This document shows, piece after piece, positions 50,905 to 60,035 of a DNA stretch of 64,000 nucleotides. How positions within the stretch are numbered: the stretch's first letter is position 1; each line of letters begins with the position of its first letter. Source of the DNA: Massiliimalia timonensis (GTDB taxonomy: Bacteria > Bacillota > Clostridia > Oscillospirales > Ruminococcaceae); the NCBI RefSeq assembly GCF_900186585.1, contig NZ_FYDD01000004.1, forward strand, positions 1,073,417 through 1,137,416. Reading direction: 5' to 3'. The notes beneath the pieces are model-generated. The model was not told where the DNA came from, did no database searches, and saw nothing but the letters and a program-made list of their open reading frames with translations. Position numbers and translations under genes: made by a program.

Positions 50905-51530
50905 TGAAACTTGCGCAGGCGCTGCCGATGGAGATAGAACACCGCAGCTTTGAGATCATCACAGAGGAAATGGGACCGCATCACTTTTCACAGAAGGAGC
51001 TGCCGGTCGTAAAACGTGTCATTCACACCTCGGCGGATTTTGACTATGTGCAGAATCTGACCTTTACTGAAAATGCCGTAGAAGCTGGGCTTTCCGCCCT
51101 GCAAAAAGGAGCGACGGTGGTCACGGATACCAACATGGCAAAGGCGGGGATCAACAAAAAGATCCTAGCCGAGCTGGGTGGAACGGCAGAATGTTTTATG
51201 GCTGACCCGGATGTAGAAAAGCTGGCAAAAAGCGCCGGGACTACCCGCGCCGTGGCAAGCATGGAAAAAGCTGCCTCCCTGCCGGGACCATTGATCTTTG
51301 CGGTTGGAAACGCGCCAACCGCCTTGATAAAACTGTATGAGCTAATAACCCAGAAGCAACTGGAACCGGCGCTTGTCATTGGTGTTCCAGTCGGCTTTGT
51401 GAATGTAGTAGAAGCGAAAGAACTGATTTTAGGCGCAAAAGTGCCGGCGATCGTAGCAAGAGGCAGAAAAGGCGGCAGCAATGTCGCGGCAGCGATCGTC
51501 AATGCGCTTTTATATCAGATAAAACGATAA
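50901..51530 (+). CDS. cbiC: Cobalt-precorrin-8 methylmutase CbiC
   Basis: A 209-residue enzyme moving the C11 methyl to C12 to form cobyrinate. VKRVIHTSADFDYVQNL contains the catalytic His, TDTNMAKAGINKKIL and IVARGRKGGSNVAAAIVNAL complete the family pattern. It is the last gene of the cobalamin train; no strong terminator is seen behind it. Confidence 0.95.
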   Translation: MMKLAQALPMEIEHRSFEIITEEMGPHHFSQKELPVVKRVIHTSADFDYVQNLTFTENAVEAGLSALQKGATVVTDTNMAKAGINKKILAELGGTAECFMADPDVEKLAKSAGTTRAVASMEKAASLPGPLIFAVGNAPTALIKLYELITQKQLEPALVIGVPVGFVNVVEAKELILGAKVPAIVARGRKGGSNVAAAIVNALLYQIKR

Positions 51531-51544
51531 TATTCTTTGTTTTT

Positions 51545-51557
51545 GTAACCGGGTTAC
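51545..51557. promoter_or_regulatory. Short palindrome between cbiC and thioredoxin
   Basis: GTAACC-g-GGTTAC is a perfect 13-base dyad, about 60 bases ahead of the thioredoxin start, near a TATACT that may be its -10 box. A possible operator, not assigned to a regulator. Confidence 0.3.
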
Positions 51558-51617
51558 AGAATCGAATGAAAAAATTGGATATACTAATCTCAAGATAAAA
51601 GAAAAGGAGAGATCCTC

Positions 51618-51926
51618 ATGGCAGTGATTACGATAACGAAAGAAAATTTTGAACAGGAAGTACTTCAGGCGGAACAGACCGTACTGGTAGATTTTTGGGC
51701 CAGCTGGTGCATGCCCTGCAAGATGCTTTCCCCGGTAGTTGATGAAGTGGCAGAAGAAAATGCTGATGTGAAGGTTGGCAAAATCAATATCGATGAACAA
51801 CCGGAACTGGCTCAGCAATTCCGAGTTATGAGTATTCCTACTCTGGCAGTGTTCCGCGGAGGAAAATTGGTAAACCAGACAGTAGGTGTTCAGCCTAAAT
51901 CTGCGATTGAAGATTTGATCCGGTAA
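51618..51926 (+). CDS. trxA: Thioredoxin (WCMPC active site)
   Basis: A 102-residue thioredoxin. FWASWCMPCKMLSP contains the redox pair, with Met in place of the usual Gly of WCGPC; the cis-proline segment MSIPTLAVFRGG and the usual length are kept. Start behind AAAGGAGAG. A thioredoxin reductase homolog is encoded 2 kb away on the other strand. Confidence 0.92.
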   Translation: MAVITITKENFEQEVLQAEQTVLVDFWASWCMPCKMLSPVVDEVAEENADVKVGKINIDEQPELAQQFRVMSIPTLAVFRGGKLVNQTVGVQPKSAIEDLIR

Positions 51927-51937
51927 TGAAAGAGCAT

Positions 51938-51980
51938 AAAAAATCCGTACCCTTTGTTTTTCAAAGAGTACGGATTTTTT
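51938..51980. terminator. Bidirectional terminator between thioredoxin and XRE genes
   Basis: AAATCCGTACcCTTTG / CAAAGaGTACGGATTT with A- and T-runs on both sides, between convergent genes. Confidence 0.88.
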
Positions 51981-51997
51981 ATAAGTAGAGATTTTGT

Positions 51998-53041
51998 TTA
52001 ACCGTCATGCATTTGCGTAATCAGTTTGTCAAACTCCGTATTATTACGAAGAAACGAAAAATCTTCCTTGTAGGCTAATTCGTTACAAATCGTATCTGCC
52101 AACCGGCTTGACCAATCGGTGGAATAGCCGTTCTTTGCACTCTGATACAACCGGCAGGCCTGAGGAATCCACTTCATTTTCATGGCGGGCAGCATTTTTT
52201 TGAGGATTTCTAAACTTTTCTTTTGATCCTTTTGTACAAGAGCAAGCTGTAAATGAGCATGCCAGTTCATCCATTCCGGAAAATAAAACAGCGTATTAAC
52301 AGCTTCATAGGTATCTGCAAAAAATGCGGCATCGCTGTCACGATTTTCTGATAATGCAATATCAAGCATGTTAATTAGGGCAGATTCTATTTCGGTAACT
52401 CCTTTTAATATCCGATGTTCCCACAATTTTTCCGCGTCTTCATACCGTTTCTGCTTTTGATAAAGCACGGCAAGCTGTTCTTCTTTATCCACGGAGGAAA
52501 ACGGAAGAGCATGGATCAGTTCCTCTGCCTTTACAAAATCCCCTTGATTGCGTGCATAGGAGATCAGCATACACATAGCGGTATCCCTGATTCCCGGGTT
52601 TTCACTGTCGGCTAAACGTTCGTAATATGGTCGAAACTTCTCTTTGTAATGTTCCGGGTTAGGTACGTCGTAAAGTAAGAGCGCGCTCTCTAAGTAAAGA
52701 ATAGCAGAATAAATCAGGTTATCACAAGTGGGATATTCCTGTATCTTCTCTATTGCCTGCTGGAAAGCTGCTTCGTAACTTTGATTTTGAACTGTTCGAT
52801 CAACTTCATCTACAAAAAGTTTGATTTCGTCAGCTGTCAGATCATCATGGAAAGACAGAAGCGTGTTTAAATCAGTTTTTAACAGGCGAGCCAAAGCGGG
52901 CAGAAGAGTAATATCGGGATATGTGCTGCCTTTCTCCCATTTGTTTACAGCCGGTGCAGATACCCCCAGCAGTTCTGCCATTTGCTCTTGTGTCAGCGAT
53001 AATGCTTTTCTTTTTTCCCGAATGATTTGATTGATCTTCAT
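51998..53041 (-). CDS. XRE-type regulator with helical repeat domain
   Basis: A 347-residue regulator. Residues 5-60 form a helix-turn-helix of the Xre/Cro type (TQEQMAELLGVSAPAVNKWE with EKGSTYPDI). The remaining 280 residues are helical and TPR-like (for example RYEDAEKLWEHRILKG), resembling peptide-sensing or dimerising domains. No autoinducer gene is adjacent. A monocistronic unit with a clear start behind GGGGGATTCGG. Confidence 0.85.
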   Translation of the reverse strand: MKINQIIREKRKALSLTQEQMAELLGVSAPAVNKWEKGSTYPDITLLPALARLLKTDLNTLLSFHDDLTADEIKLFVDEVDRTVQNQSYEAAFQQAIEKIQEYPTCDNLIYSAILYLESALLLYDVPNPEHYKEKFRPYYERLADSENPGIRDTAMCMLISYARNQGDFVKAEELIHALPFSSVDKEEQLAVLYQKQKRYEDAEKLWEHRILKGVTEIESALINMLDIALSENRDSDAAFFADTYEAVNTLFYFPEWMNWHAHLQLALVQKDQKKSLEILKKMLPAMKMKWIPQACRLYQSAKNGYSTDWSSRLADTICNELAYKEDFSFLRNNTEFDKLITQMHDG

Positions 53042-53182
53042 ACCGAATCCCCCGTGATTTTATGGTTTCATCCTATCAAAAATTACGGTAAAATACAACG
53101 GAGAGGTTGTTAAAAAATGCTTTGTGAGAATTAACCTAGGGTTAAAAATAAATCTTAGGCATTATCATGAAAGAGATATTTT

Positions 53183-53860
53183 TTAATTGGTCAACTTCCG
53201 CAATTTTTCCCGGTCGGTCACGGTAACCGCTCCTCGGGAAAGCGTGACGATTCCCTCATTGGCAAAGTATTTAAGCATACGTGTTACCACTTCCCGGGCA
53301 CTTCCCATGTATTTGGCGATTTGTTCGTGGGTAAGGCGGACGGTATCCCCGCCGGTTTTGGCAAGCTCGTCAATGAGGAAGATGGCAAGACGTTTGTCAA
53401 AGCTCATGAATAGGATCTGTTGCATAGCCCACATTACATCGGAAAAACGGGTGGTAAGCAGCTGGTATTCAAAGACCTGCGCATGAATATTCTGCTGGGT
53501 GACCTGCCGGAACACAGCCGCGGGGACCAAAAGCGCCGTGCTGTCCTCCTCCGCGTCTACAAAAACATCGAAGGTGATCTCCTTTAAAATACAGGAGGCA
53601 GTCAGCAGGCAGACCTCCCCTTTGGAGAGACGGTACAGAGTGATGTCTTTCCCATCTTCAGACAGCAGATAAGTACGGAACTGCCCGCTTTGGACCAGCA
53701 ATACCCCAATGCAGTCCAGGCTTCCGCGATGCAGTTGTTCTCCTTTGGGGTATTGGACTGTCATGGTGTTTTTGATCATCAATTCTTTTTGTTCCTTGGA
53801 TAGCTGTCCCCAAAAAGGGAATGTTTCTTGTAAGATGACTTCATATTCGGTTGGCTGCAT
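53183..53860 (-). CDS. Crp/Fnr-family transcription regulator
   Basis: A 225-residue regulator with an N-terminal cyclic-nucleotide-type beta barrel (LHRGSLDCIGVLLVQSGQF) and a C-terminal winged helix (LTHEQIAKYMGSAREVVTRM). The recognition helix resembles that of Crp/Fnr proteins controlling redox or nitrosative responses. Three cysteines lie in the sensor half but do not form the FNR cluster spacing. It lies just downstream of trxB on the same strand, separated by a terminator. Confidence 0.88.
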   Translation of the reverse strand: MQPTEYEVILQETFPFWGQLSKEQKELMIKNTMTVQYPKGEQLHRGSLDCIGVLLVQSGQFRTYLLSEDGKDITLYRLSKGEVCLLTASCILKEITFDVFVDAEEDSTALLVPAAVFRQVTQQNIHAQVFEYQLLTTRFSDVMWAMQQILFMSFDKRLAIFLIDELAKTGGDTVRLTHEQIAKYMGSAREVVTRMLKYFANEGIVTLSRGAVTVTDREKLRKLTN

Positions 53861-53982
53861 CGTATCATCTCCGATCGACTCTATTGTTCCTAGTGTACCA
53901 TAACCGTTTCAAAAACACAATACAGAGTCATATGCGGCACGGTGCGCTCGTACCCTTAGCTGCCGTTTGTGACAGATTTTAT

Positions 53983-54018
53983 AAAAAAGGCCGCTGTTTA
54001 AAACAACGGCCTTTTTAT
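53983..54018 (-). terminator. Terminator of thioredoxin reductase gene
   Basis: AAAAAGGCCG / CGGCCTTTTT, about 20 bases after the stop at 54038 in minus-strand direction; T-rich on the distal side. Confidence 0.82.
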
Positions 54019-54037
54019 AGTAGAAAAGCGGAAGGAG

Positions 54038-54898
54038 TTATTTTAATTTCCGAATATATTGAATCATCTCTGTCCCGGCTTTTGCTCCTTCATATACAGC
54101 TTTAGAGATTTGCAGCAAGCCGCCGGTACAATCTCCGGCAGCATAAAGCCCCGGGATATTCGTTGCCATACGTTCATCAACGACGATCCGGTTTCCATCT
54201 GTTACAGCGCCGATTTTTTTAGCCAGATCGGTACTGCCGGCTACGCCGTAAGCCACAAAAATGCCGTCTGCCAGCAGAGGGTCACCCTCAGAAAATTCTA
54301 CGGCTTCTACCTGTTCCGTACCGCGAATTGCCGCGATCTTCCTCAAGTCGGTCTGAATTTGCTCCGGCACCTCTACGGAAGGGGGGAGCCCATCGGTCAG
54401 CAGGGTAACAGAACCTGCAACCGGGAGCAGCTCCAGTGCCTCGTGCAAGGCGTAATCACTGTTTCCCAGCACAGCGACTGATTTTCCACGGTAGAAAAAG
54501 GCATCACAGACTGCACAGTAGCTTACCCCGTGGCCCTCCAGCTCCCGGATGCCGGGAATTCTAGGGGTGGTGCGGGAAGAACCGGTAGCAAGCAGCACAC
54601 TGTCTGCCGGAAAATTGCCGGAGGTGGTTTGTACCACCAGCTTTTCCTCGAATGTAATGCCTAAAACCTCTGTTTGTTTGACCTCGACCCCTAAACGCAC
54701 AGCGCCGGCAAGGCCGACCTGCTCCAGCTCGGGACCGCTGATCGGCTGGGCAAAGCCGTAGTAATTTTCAATTTTTTCTGTTTTCTGCAACGCGCCTTTT
54801 CCGTTTGTCAGGATCGTAGTCTGGATCCCGGCGCGTGCGGTATATAAAGCGGCGGAAACCCCTGCCGGCCCCGCGCCGATGATGATAATGTTTGCCAT
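54038..54898 (-). CDS. trxB: Thioredoxin reductase-like FAD-dependent oxidoreductase
   Basis: A 286-residue flavoprotein. IIIIGAGPAGVSAALYTARA binds FAD, SYCAVCDAFFYRGKSVAVLG contains the CxxC redox centre and the second nucleotide loop, and PGLYAAGDCTGGLLQISKA is the C-terminal FAD motif. It is about 20 residues shorter than typical TrxB, and the NAD(P) loop reads GNSDYALHEAL where GGGxSAxEEA is usual, so the electron donor may not be NADPH. Confidence 0.87.
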   Translation of the reverse strand: MANIIIIGAGPAGVSAALYTARAGIQTTILTNGKGALQKTEKIENYYGFAQPISGPELEQVGLAGAVRLGVEVKQTEVLGITFEEKLVVQTTSGNFPADSVLLATGSSRTTPRIPGIRELEGHGVSYCAVCDAFFYRGKSVAVLGNSDYALHEALELLPVAGSVTLLTDGLPPSVEVPEQIQTDLRKIAAIRGTEQVEAVEFSEGDPLLADGIFVAYGVAGSTDLAKKIGAVTDGNRIVVDERMATNIPGLYAAGDCTGGLLQISKAVYEGAKAGTEMIQYIRKLK

Positions 54899-54970
54899 GA
54901 TGTCTCCTCCTTTTTAATTAGTATAACCGTTTTCGCAATTAGATTCTGTGACAGACTCACGAAGCGCAAG

Positions 54971-54996
54971 AAATACCCCGCAGTATTCTGCGGGGT
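54971..54996 (-). terminator. Probable terminator of the patatin gene
   Basis: ACCCCGCA-gaat/gtat-TGCGGGGT stem, ten bases after the stop at 55007; T-tract weak. Confidence 0.65.
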
Positions 54997-55006
54997 CCAA
55001 CCGGAA

Positions 55007-55855
55007 TCATTGCTCTAAAAAGGCCTGGATCACCTTTATTTTTTCCAGTGCGTCTGCATATCCCAACCGGTAGGCGGCTTTTAATTTTTCCGCGTCCTTT
55101 TCCAGCCGGGAAAGTCCTAAAGATTGGCTGGGCCGCAGAACGACCGCCTTTCCCTCCGCTTCCAGTTGGTCAACGAAGGCAAGGGTTTGGTTATATACCT
55201 CATGTCGGTTTTTCAGCATTTCGATCAGTTTCGGGAAACGTCGGTATTTGATTTTTGCAAGCCGTATCACACTTGAGGGGCTTTTTTTGTATCCCTGCGG
55301 CTGGGTCAGAACAATGATATTTTTATCATTGCCATCCGCTATGGATCTTCTGACCGGGATTGGATCGGCGATCCCGCCGTCCAGCAGTTTTTTTCCATCG
55401 TATTCCACCATCGGGGAAACATAGGGCAGCCAGCTAGAGGCTTTTACGATCACCATTTTGTCCTTTAAGCCCTCCATGGAATAGTAAACTTCACCGCCGT
55501 TCACGCAATCAGTTGCGCCGACCATCAGCTTGATCCCACAGCTTTCATAAGTATCATAATCAAAAGGATACAGTTCCTCCGGCATTTTTCGGAACAGCAT
55601 GTCTTCGTTAAAAATTGCACCTTTGGTGATCAGGTTCCGAAACCCATAATATTCCGGGTCATTGCAGTGCTCAATGTTAATGGCGGCGCTCCGCCCCTTT
55701 TGATTAGACAGATAGGACACCGCATTGCAGGCGCCCGCGGAAACCCCGATCACATAAGGGATTTTGATATTTTGTTCCAGAAAGGCGTCTAATACCCCGG
55801 CAGTATAGACACCGCGCAAGCCGCCGCCTTCCAAAACTAAACCGACCTGAGCCAT
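55007..55855 (-). CDS. Patatin-like phospholipase family protein
   Basis: A 282-residue hydrolase. LVLEGGGLRGVYTAGVL is the oxyanion region, VIGVSAGACNAV contains the nucleophile Ser (GxSxG) and LLDGGIADPIPV the catalytic Asp (DGG/DGx). It resembles the RssA/YjjU group without membrane segment. Monocistronic, with a good promoter at 55885-55913. Confidence 0.9.
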   Translation of the reverse strand: MAQVGLVLEGGGLRGVYTAGVLDAFLEQNIKIPYVIGVSAGACNAVSYLSNQKGRSAAINIEHCNDPEYYGFRNLITKGAIFNEDMLFRKMPEELYPFDYDTYESCGIKLMVGATDCVNGGEVYYSMEGLKDKMVIVKASSWLPYVSPMVEYDGKKLLDGGIADPIPVRRSIADGNDKNIIVLTQPQGYKKSPSSVIRLAKIKYRRFPKLIEMLKNRHEVYNQTLAFVDQLEAEGKAVVLRPSQSLGLSRLEKDAEKLKAAYRLGYADALEKIKVIQAFLEQ

Positions 55856-55884
55856 AATTTTTCCTCCCGTGTTTTATTGATATT

Positions 55885-55913
55885 ATTATACCGTTTTTAA
55901 AGTTTCTGTGCAA
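55885..55913 (-). promoter_or_regulatory. Promoter of the patatin gene
   Basis: Minus strand TTGCAC (55908-55913), 17-base spacer, TATAAT (55885-55890). Confidence 0.7.
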
Positions 55914-56042
55914 CAAGGAAAAAACTATCAATTATTGCGTTTTTAGTTGAAAAATTTGCCGATTTCTTCGATAATACTATACAAAATTGTGTGATATACG
56001 GTATAATCAAGGAAAAAGAAAACCGTAAAGGAGCATGGTGTA

Positions 56043-58175
56043 ATGTCAAAACCCATTTATTTGGATCCTTCCTATTCCCCAGAGGAACGCGCGAAGGATT
56101 TAGTTTCCCGCATGACGGTCGAGGAGAAGGCTTCCCAGCTGCGATTTGACGCCCCGGCAGTAGAACGGCTGGGCGTTCCGGAATACAATTACTGGAATGA
56201 AGCCCTGCACGGCGTGGCGCGTGCCGGGACGGCAACAATCTTCCCACAGGCGATCGGCCTTGCGGCAATGTTCGATGAGGATCTTTTGCAGGAAATTGCC
56301 GAGGTGATCGCTACCGAAGGGCGTGCAAAATACAACGAAGCTGTGCGGAAAAACGATCGGGACATTTATAAAGGACTGACATTTTGGTCCCCAAACATCA
56401 ATATTTTCAGAGATCCCCGCTGGGGACGCGGGCACGAGACTTATGGGGAGGACCCTTACCTGACCTCCCGTTTAGGGGTGCGCTTTATCAAGGGGCTTCA
56501 GGGAGATGGAAAGACCATGAAGCTGGCGGCCTGTGCGAAGCATTTTGCGGTGCACAGCGGCCCGGAAAGCCTGCGGCATGAATTTGACGCGCAGGCGACC
56601 CCAAAAGACATGAACGAAACCTATCTGCCGGCTTTTGAAGCGGCAGTAAAGGAAGCGAAGGTCGAGGCGGTCATGGGCGCTTATAACCGCACCAACGGCG
56701 AACCCTGCTGCGGCAGCAAGACCCTGATCCACGACCTGCTGCGGGAAAAATGGGGCTTCCAGGGACATTTTACCTCAGACTGCTGGGCGATCCGTGACTT
56801 CCATACCCATCATATGGTGACCAAGACAGCTCCGGAATCAGCGGCGCTGGCGCTGAATAACGGCTGTGACGTCAACTGCGGAAACACCTACCTGCATGTG
56901 CTGGCAGCGCTTCAGGAGGGGCTGGTCAACGAAGAGACGATCACCCGTTCCGCAGAACGGCTGTTTACTACCAGAATGAAATTGGGGATGTTTGATGAGG
57001 ATTGCGAGTACAACAAAATCCCCTACGAGGTCAATGACTGTAAGGAACACAACGCCTTGTCGCTGAAAGCCTCCCAAAAATCAATGGTATTGCTGAAAAA
57101 CAATGGGATCCTGCCGCTGAAAAAAGAATCCCTGAAAAATATTGCGGTGATCGGGCCGAATGCAGACAGCCAGCTGATGCTCAAAGGTAACTATTATGGG
57201 ACAGCATCGAAGTATACTACGATCCTGGAAGGGATTCAGGAAGCGGTGGACCCGGATACCCGTGTTTGGTACGCGGAGGGCTGCCACCTGTATAAGGACC
57301 GGGTAGAAGGCCTTGCTAAAACAAACGACCGGGTCAGCGAGGCTGTTTCTGTGGCGGAACGCTGCGATGCCGTGGTCCTTTGCCTTGGGCTGGATTCCCT
57401 GATCGAAGGGGAAGAAGGCGATGAAGGAAACTCTTATGCCGGCGGGGATAAGGCGGATTTGAATTTGCCGGGATTTCAGCAGAACCTTTTAGAGGCGGTA
57501 TGCGGCACCGGGACGCCGGTGATACTGATCTTGGGCGCAGGAAGCGCTATGGCGATCCAGTATGCGCAGGAGCATTGCGCAGCGATCCTGGATGTATGGT
57601 ATCCGGGCAGCCACGGGGGAACTGCTGCGGCCGATCTGCTGTTTGGTAAGGTCTCCCCAAGCGGAAAGCTTCCGGTAACTTTTTATCATGATACGGCTGA
57701 CCTGCCGGAATTCACTGATTATTCCATGAAGGGGCGCACCTATCGCTATCTGGAAACCACACCGCTTTATCCATTTGGATATGGCCTGACCTATTCCAAG
57801 GTAGAGGCTGCTGCACTCAATGCGCCGGAAGCAGTCGCCAAAGGAGAACCGGTCGCCATAGAACTGACGTTGGAAAACCGCGGGGAATTCGATGTGGAAG
57901 AGGTAGCGCAGGTTTATGTGAAAGACTTGGAATCTCCCAATGCGGTGCGTAACTGGAGCCTTGCGGCATTCCAGCGCGTTGCTTTGGCAAAGGGAGAAAA
58001 GAAAACGGTTTTCTTGACCGTACAGCCTCATGAGCTGGAAGCGGTGAATGAGCAGGGTCAGCGGCAGATTGAAAGCGGCAGCTTCCAGTTGTTTGCTGGG
58101 ATCAGCCAGCCGGATGACAGAAGTGTAGAATTGACAGGGACCAGCCCGCTGAGCTATATTGTTCATATAAAATAA
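56043..58175 (+). CDS. Glycoside hydrolase family 3 enzyme (beta-xylosidase/beta-glucosidase type)
   Basis: A 710-residue cytoplasmic enzyme without signal peptide. Domain order: (beta/alpha)8 barrel with YNYWNEALHGVARAG, FWSPNINIFRDPRWGRGHET and KLAACAKHFAVHSGPE; the nucleophile Asp in GHFTSDCWAI; then the alpha/beta sandwich (LLKNNGILPLKKE, IAVIGPNADS) with a likely acid/base Glu in the EGEEGDEGN stretch; and a C-terminal fibronectin-type domain (VEEVAQVYVKDLESP). WNEALHGVAR is typical of the xylosidase-like subgroup. It would release sugars from imported oligosaccharides. A TATAAT at 56002 is the likely -10 box. Confidence 0.9.
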   Translation: MSKPIYLDPSYSPEERAKDLVSRMTVEEKASQLRFDAPAVERLGVPEYNYWNEALHGVARAGTATIFPQAIGLAAMFDEDLLQEIAEVIATEGRAKYNEAVRKNDRDIYKGLTFWSPNINIFRDPRWGRGHETYGEDPYLTSRLGVRFIKGLQGDGKTMKLAACAKHFAVHSGPESLRHEFDAQATPKDMNETYLPAFEAAVKEAKVEAVMGAYNRTNGEPCCGSKTLIHDLLREKWGFQGHFTSDCWAIRDFHTHHMVTKTAPESAALALNNGCDVNCGNTYLHVLAALQEGLVNEETITRSAERLFTTRMKLGMFDEDCEYNKIPYEVNDCKEHNALSLKASQKSMVLLKNNGILPLKKESLKNIAVIGPNADSQLMLKGNYYGTASKYTTILEGIQEAVDPDTRVWYAEGCHLYKDRVEGLAKTNDRVSEAVSVAERCDAVVLCLGLDSLIEGEEGDEGNSYAGGDKADLNLPGFQQNLLEAVCGTGTPVILILGAGSAMAIQYAQEHCAAILDVWYPGSHGGTAAADLLFGKVSPSGKLPVTFYHDTADLPEFTDYSMKGRTYRYLETTPLYPFGYGLTYSKVEAAALNAPEAVAKGEPVAIELTLENRGEFDVEEVAQVYVKDLESPNAVRNWSLAAFQRVALAKGEKKTVFLTVQPHELEAVNEQGQRQIESGSFQLFAGISQPDDRSVELTGTSPLSYIVHIK

Positions 58176-58185
58176 TAGGATACTT

Positions 58186-58233
58186 AAAAATCCCCCTGAC
58201 CGAAGACGATTGGTTCGGTCAGGGGGATTTTTA
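58186..58233. terminator. Bidirectional terminator after the GH3 gene
   Basis: AAAAATCCCCCTGACCGAA / TTCGGTCAGGGGGATTTTT, between convergent genes. Confidence 0.9.
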
Positions 58234-58255
58234 TAGTTGCAGACATGTCCGAGGC

Positions 58256-58633
58256 TTATCCTCCGAAGCCCAAAATAGCAATGACGATCCCGCATAAGAT
58301 GATCAGCAGGCTGACCGCTCGGATGATGCGGATCGACCTTAAGATCCCAAGCCAGTAAAAGGAATCGGGGAAACCAAACGGCAGGATGAAAAAGTTTAGC
58401 CCCCAAACGATCAGCGACAAACCAATGATCCCGGTGCCCACCCCCGGTTTCATCATCATCATAACGCTACCGGCAATAATGCCGGCCGTGCCGACGATAA
58501 AGAGGAACAGGAAAGAATGAGTTTTCCGGTCCATGAATCGGTTGAATGCATGGGCTTTCATGCGGCAGTCTGCATTACAGTATTTTTCCTGCGGGCCAGT
58601 CAACGGCTTTCCGCAGTATTTACATCGTTTCAC
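58256..58633 (-). CDS. Zinc-ribbon membrane protein
   Basis: About 125 residues. The start is the GTG at 58633 (AAGGAGG nine bases upstream), giving MKRCKYCGKPL; the frame can be read further to 58726 but without a binding site. The N-terminus holds CKYCGKPLTGPQEKYCNADC, a four-cysteine zinc ribbon of the DUF2116-like type, followed by three hydrophobic helices. No enzymatic motif is visible; function unknown. Confidence 0.75.
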   Translation of the reverse strand: MKRCKYCGKPLTGPQEKYCNADCRMKAHAFNRFMDRKTHSFLFLFIVGTAGIIAGSVMMMMKPGVGTGIIGLSLIVWGLNFFILPFGFPDSFYWLGILRSIRIIRAVSLLIILCGIVIAILGFGG

Positions 58634-58703
58634 GGGTTGTTTCCTCCTTGTATGTAGTACCAAAACTATCATACCTTGCGGCATTAAAAAAATCAAGATG
58701 CTA

Positions 58704-58744
58704 TAAAAAACAAAGGCTTTCCACAAATCATGGAAAGCCTTTTG
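58704..58744 (-). terminator. Terminator of galE
   Basis: AAAGGCTTTCCA / TGGAAAGCCTTT followed on the minus strand by GTTTTTTAT, directly after the stop at 58748. Confidence 0.88.
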
Positions 58745-58747
58745 AAG

Positions 58748-59746
58748 TTATTTGTTTTTCTGGATAAAGTTCCAGCTGTCCCGGCACATATCCTCAATGC
58801 CGTATTTTGCTTCCCAGCCCAGAACTTCCTTTGCTTTTGCCGGGTCTGCATAGCATTCCGGGATATCGCCTGCCCGGCGCGGCGCAATGACATAGGGGAC
58901 TTTGATCTGATTTACAGTTTCAAAGGCCTTTACGATATCCAATACAGAGTAGCCGGTTCCTGTCCCCAGATTGTAAGCGTTGACCCCGCCGATCTCCCTT
59001 GCTTTTTCCACGGCTTTCAGATGCCCCAGCGCAAGATCGACAACATGGATATAGTCTCGTACGCCAGTGCCGTCATGAGTTGGGTAGTCGTTTCCAAATA
59101 CGTTCAGCTGCGGCAAAATCCCCTCTGCTACCTGACAGATGTAAGGCATCAGGTTATTTGGGATCCCGTTGGGGTTTTCTCCAAGCAGGCCGCTTTTGTG
59201 AGCACCGATCGGATTGAAATAACGAAGCAGAGTAACGTTCCATTCCGGATCTGCCACATTTAGATCGGTCAGAATTTGTTCCAGCATCAATTTCGTGGAA
59301 CCATAAGGGTTTGTTGTAGACAATGGGAAATCCTCTTTGATTGGAACAGTATGCGGGTTTCCATATACGGTTGCAGAGGAGCTGAACACGATTTTTTTGA
59401 CATTGTGGCGTTTCATCGTTTCACATAGAATCAGTGTTCCGGTGATGTTGTTATGGTAATATAAAAGCGGTTTTTGTACAGATTCCCCCACCGCCTTTAA
59501 CCCGGCAAAGTGAATGACGATTTCGATTTCGTTTTCCGCGAAGATAGTTTCCATTTCGTCCGGATGAAGCAGGTCGGCTTCATAGAATTTAAAGTCCTTG
59601 CCGGTAAGCTGCTTAATGCGTTCTACCGCTTCCGGCTTGCTGTTGCAGAAGTTGTCCATGACAACGATCTCTTCCCCGGCATTCAATAATTCGACACAGG
59701 TGTGGGAGCCGATATACCCGGCACCGCCGGTAACCAAAACTGACAT
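58748..59746 (-). CDS. galE: UDP-glucose 4-epimerase GalE
   Basis: A 332-residue NAD-dependent short-chain dehydrogenase-type epimerase linking UDP-glucose and UDP-galactose. [19 protein letters not shown] is the NAD loop; [10 protein letters not shown] holds the Ser and Thr, and [14 protein letters not shown] the Tyr-x3-Lys pair; [17 protein letters not shown] follows. Single gene with its own promoter and terminator. Confidence 0.95.
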   Translation of the reverse strand: MSVLVTGGAGYIGSHTCVELLNAGEEIVVMDNFCNSKPEAVERIKQLTGKDFKFYEADLLHPDEMETIFAENEIEIVIHFAGLKAVGESVQKPLLYYHNNITGTLILCETMKRHNVKKIVFSSSATVYGNPHTVPIKEDFPLSTTNPYGSTKLMLEQILTDLNVADPEWNVTLLRYFNPIGAHKSGLLGENPNGIPNNLMPYICQVAEGILPQLNVFGNDYPTHDGTGVRDYIHVVDLALGHLKAVEKAREIGGVNAYNLGTGTGYSVLDIVKAFETVNQIKVPYVIAPRRAGDIPECYADPAKAKEVLGWEAKYGIEDMCRDSWNFIQKNK

Positions 59747-59807
59747 AAAAACACCCTCATTTCCTTACTCAGATTGATGGAGCAAATGATTGAATCTCGC
59801 TGGTTTT

Positions 59808-59837
59808 ATTATATCTTATTCCCGGACGGAAAGTCAA
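59808..59837 (-). promoter_or_regulatory. Promoter of galE
   Basis: Minus strand TTGACT (59832-59837), 18-base spacer, TATAAT (59808-59813). Confidence 0.7.
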
Positions 59838-59909
59838 TGAGATGAAACAAATGTCCATATTTTCGAGCGGCAAATGATAGATTTTGTTTGACAAAACCCG
59901 GCGGTTTGG

Positions 59910-59938
59910 TTGACAAATTTTCTGGTTGTTGATATTAT
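59910..59938 (+). promoter_or_regulatory. Promoter of the pseudokinase gene
   Basis: TTGACA (59910-59915), 17-base spacer, TATTAT (59933-59938), about 100 bases ahead of the start codon. Confidence 0.75.
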
Positions 59939-60035
59939 ATTAAACGGGAAATAATAAGATGTGGTCATGATGAAAAATCATTTTGTAAAGGATAGAAACA
60001 TTTCGCGAAAATATCGTGAATTTGAGGTGTAAAAG

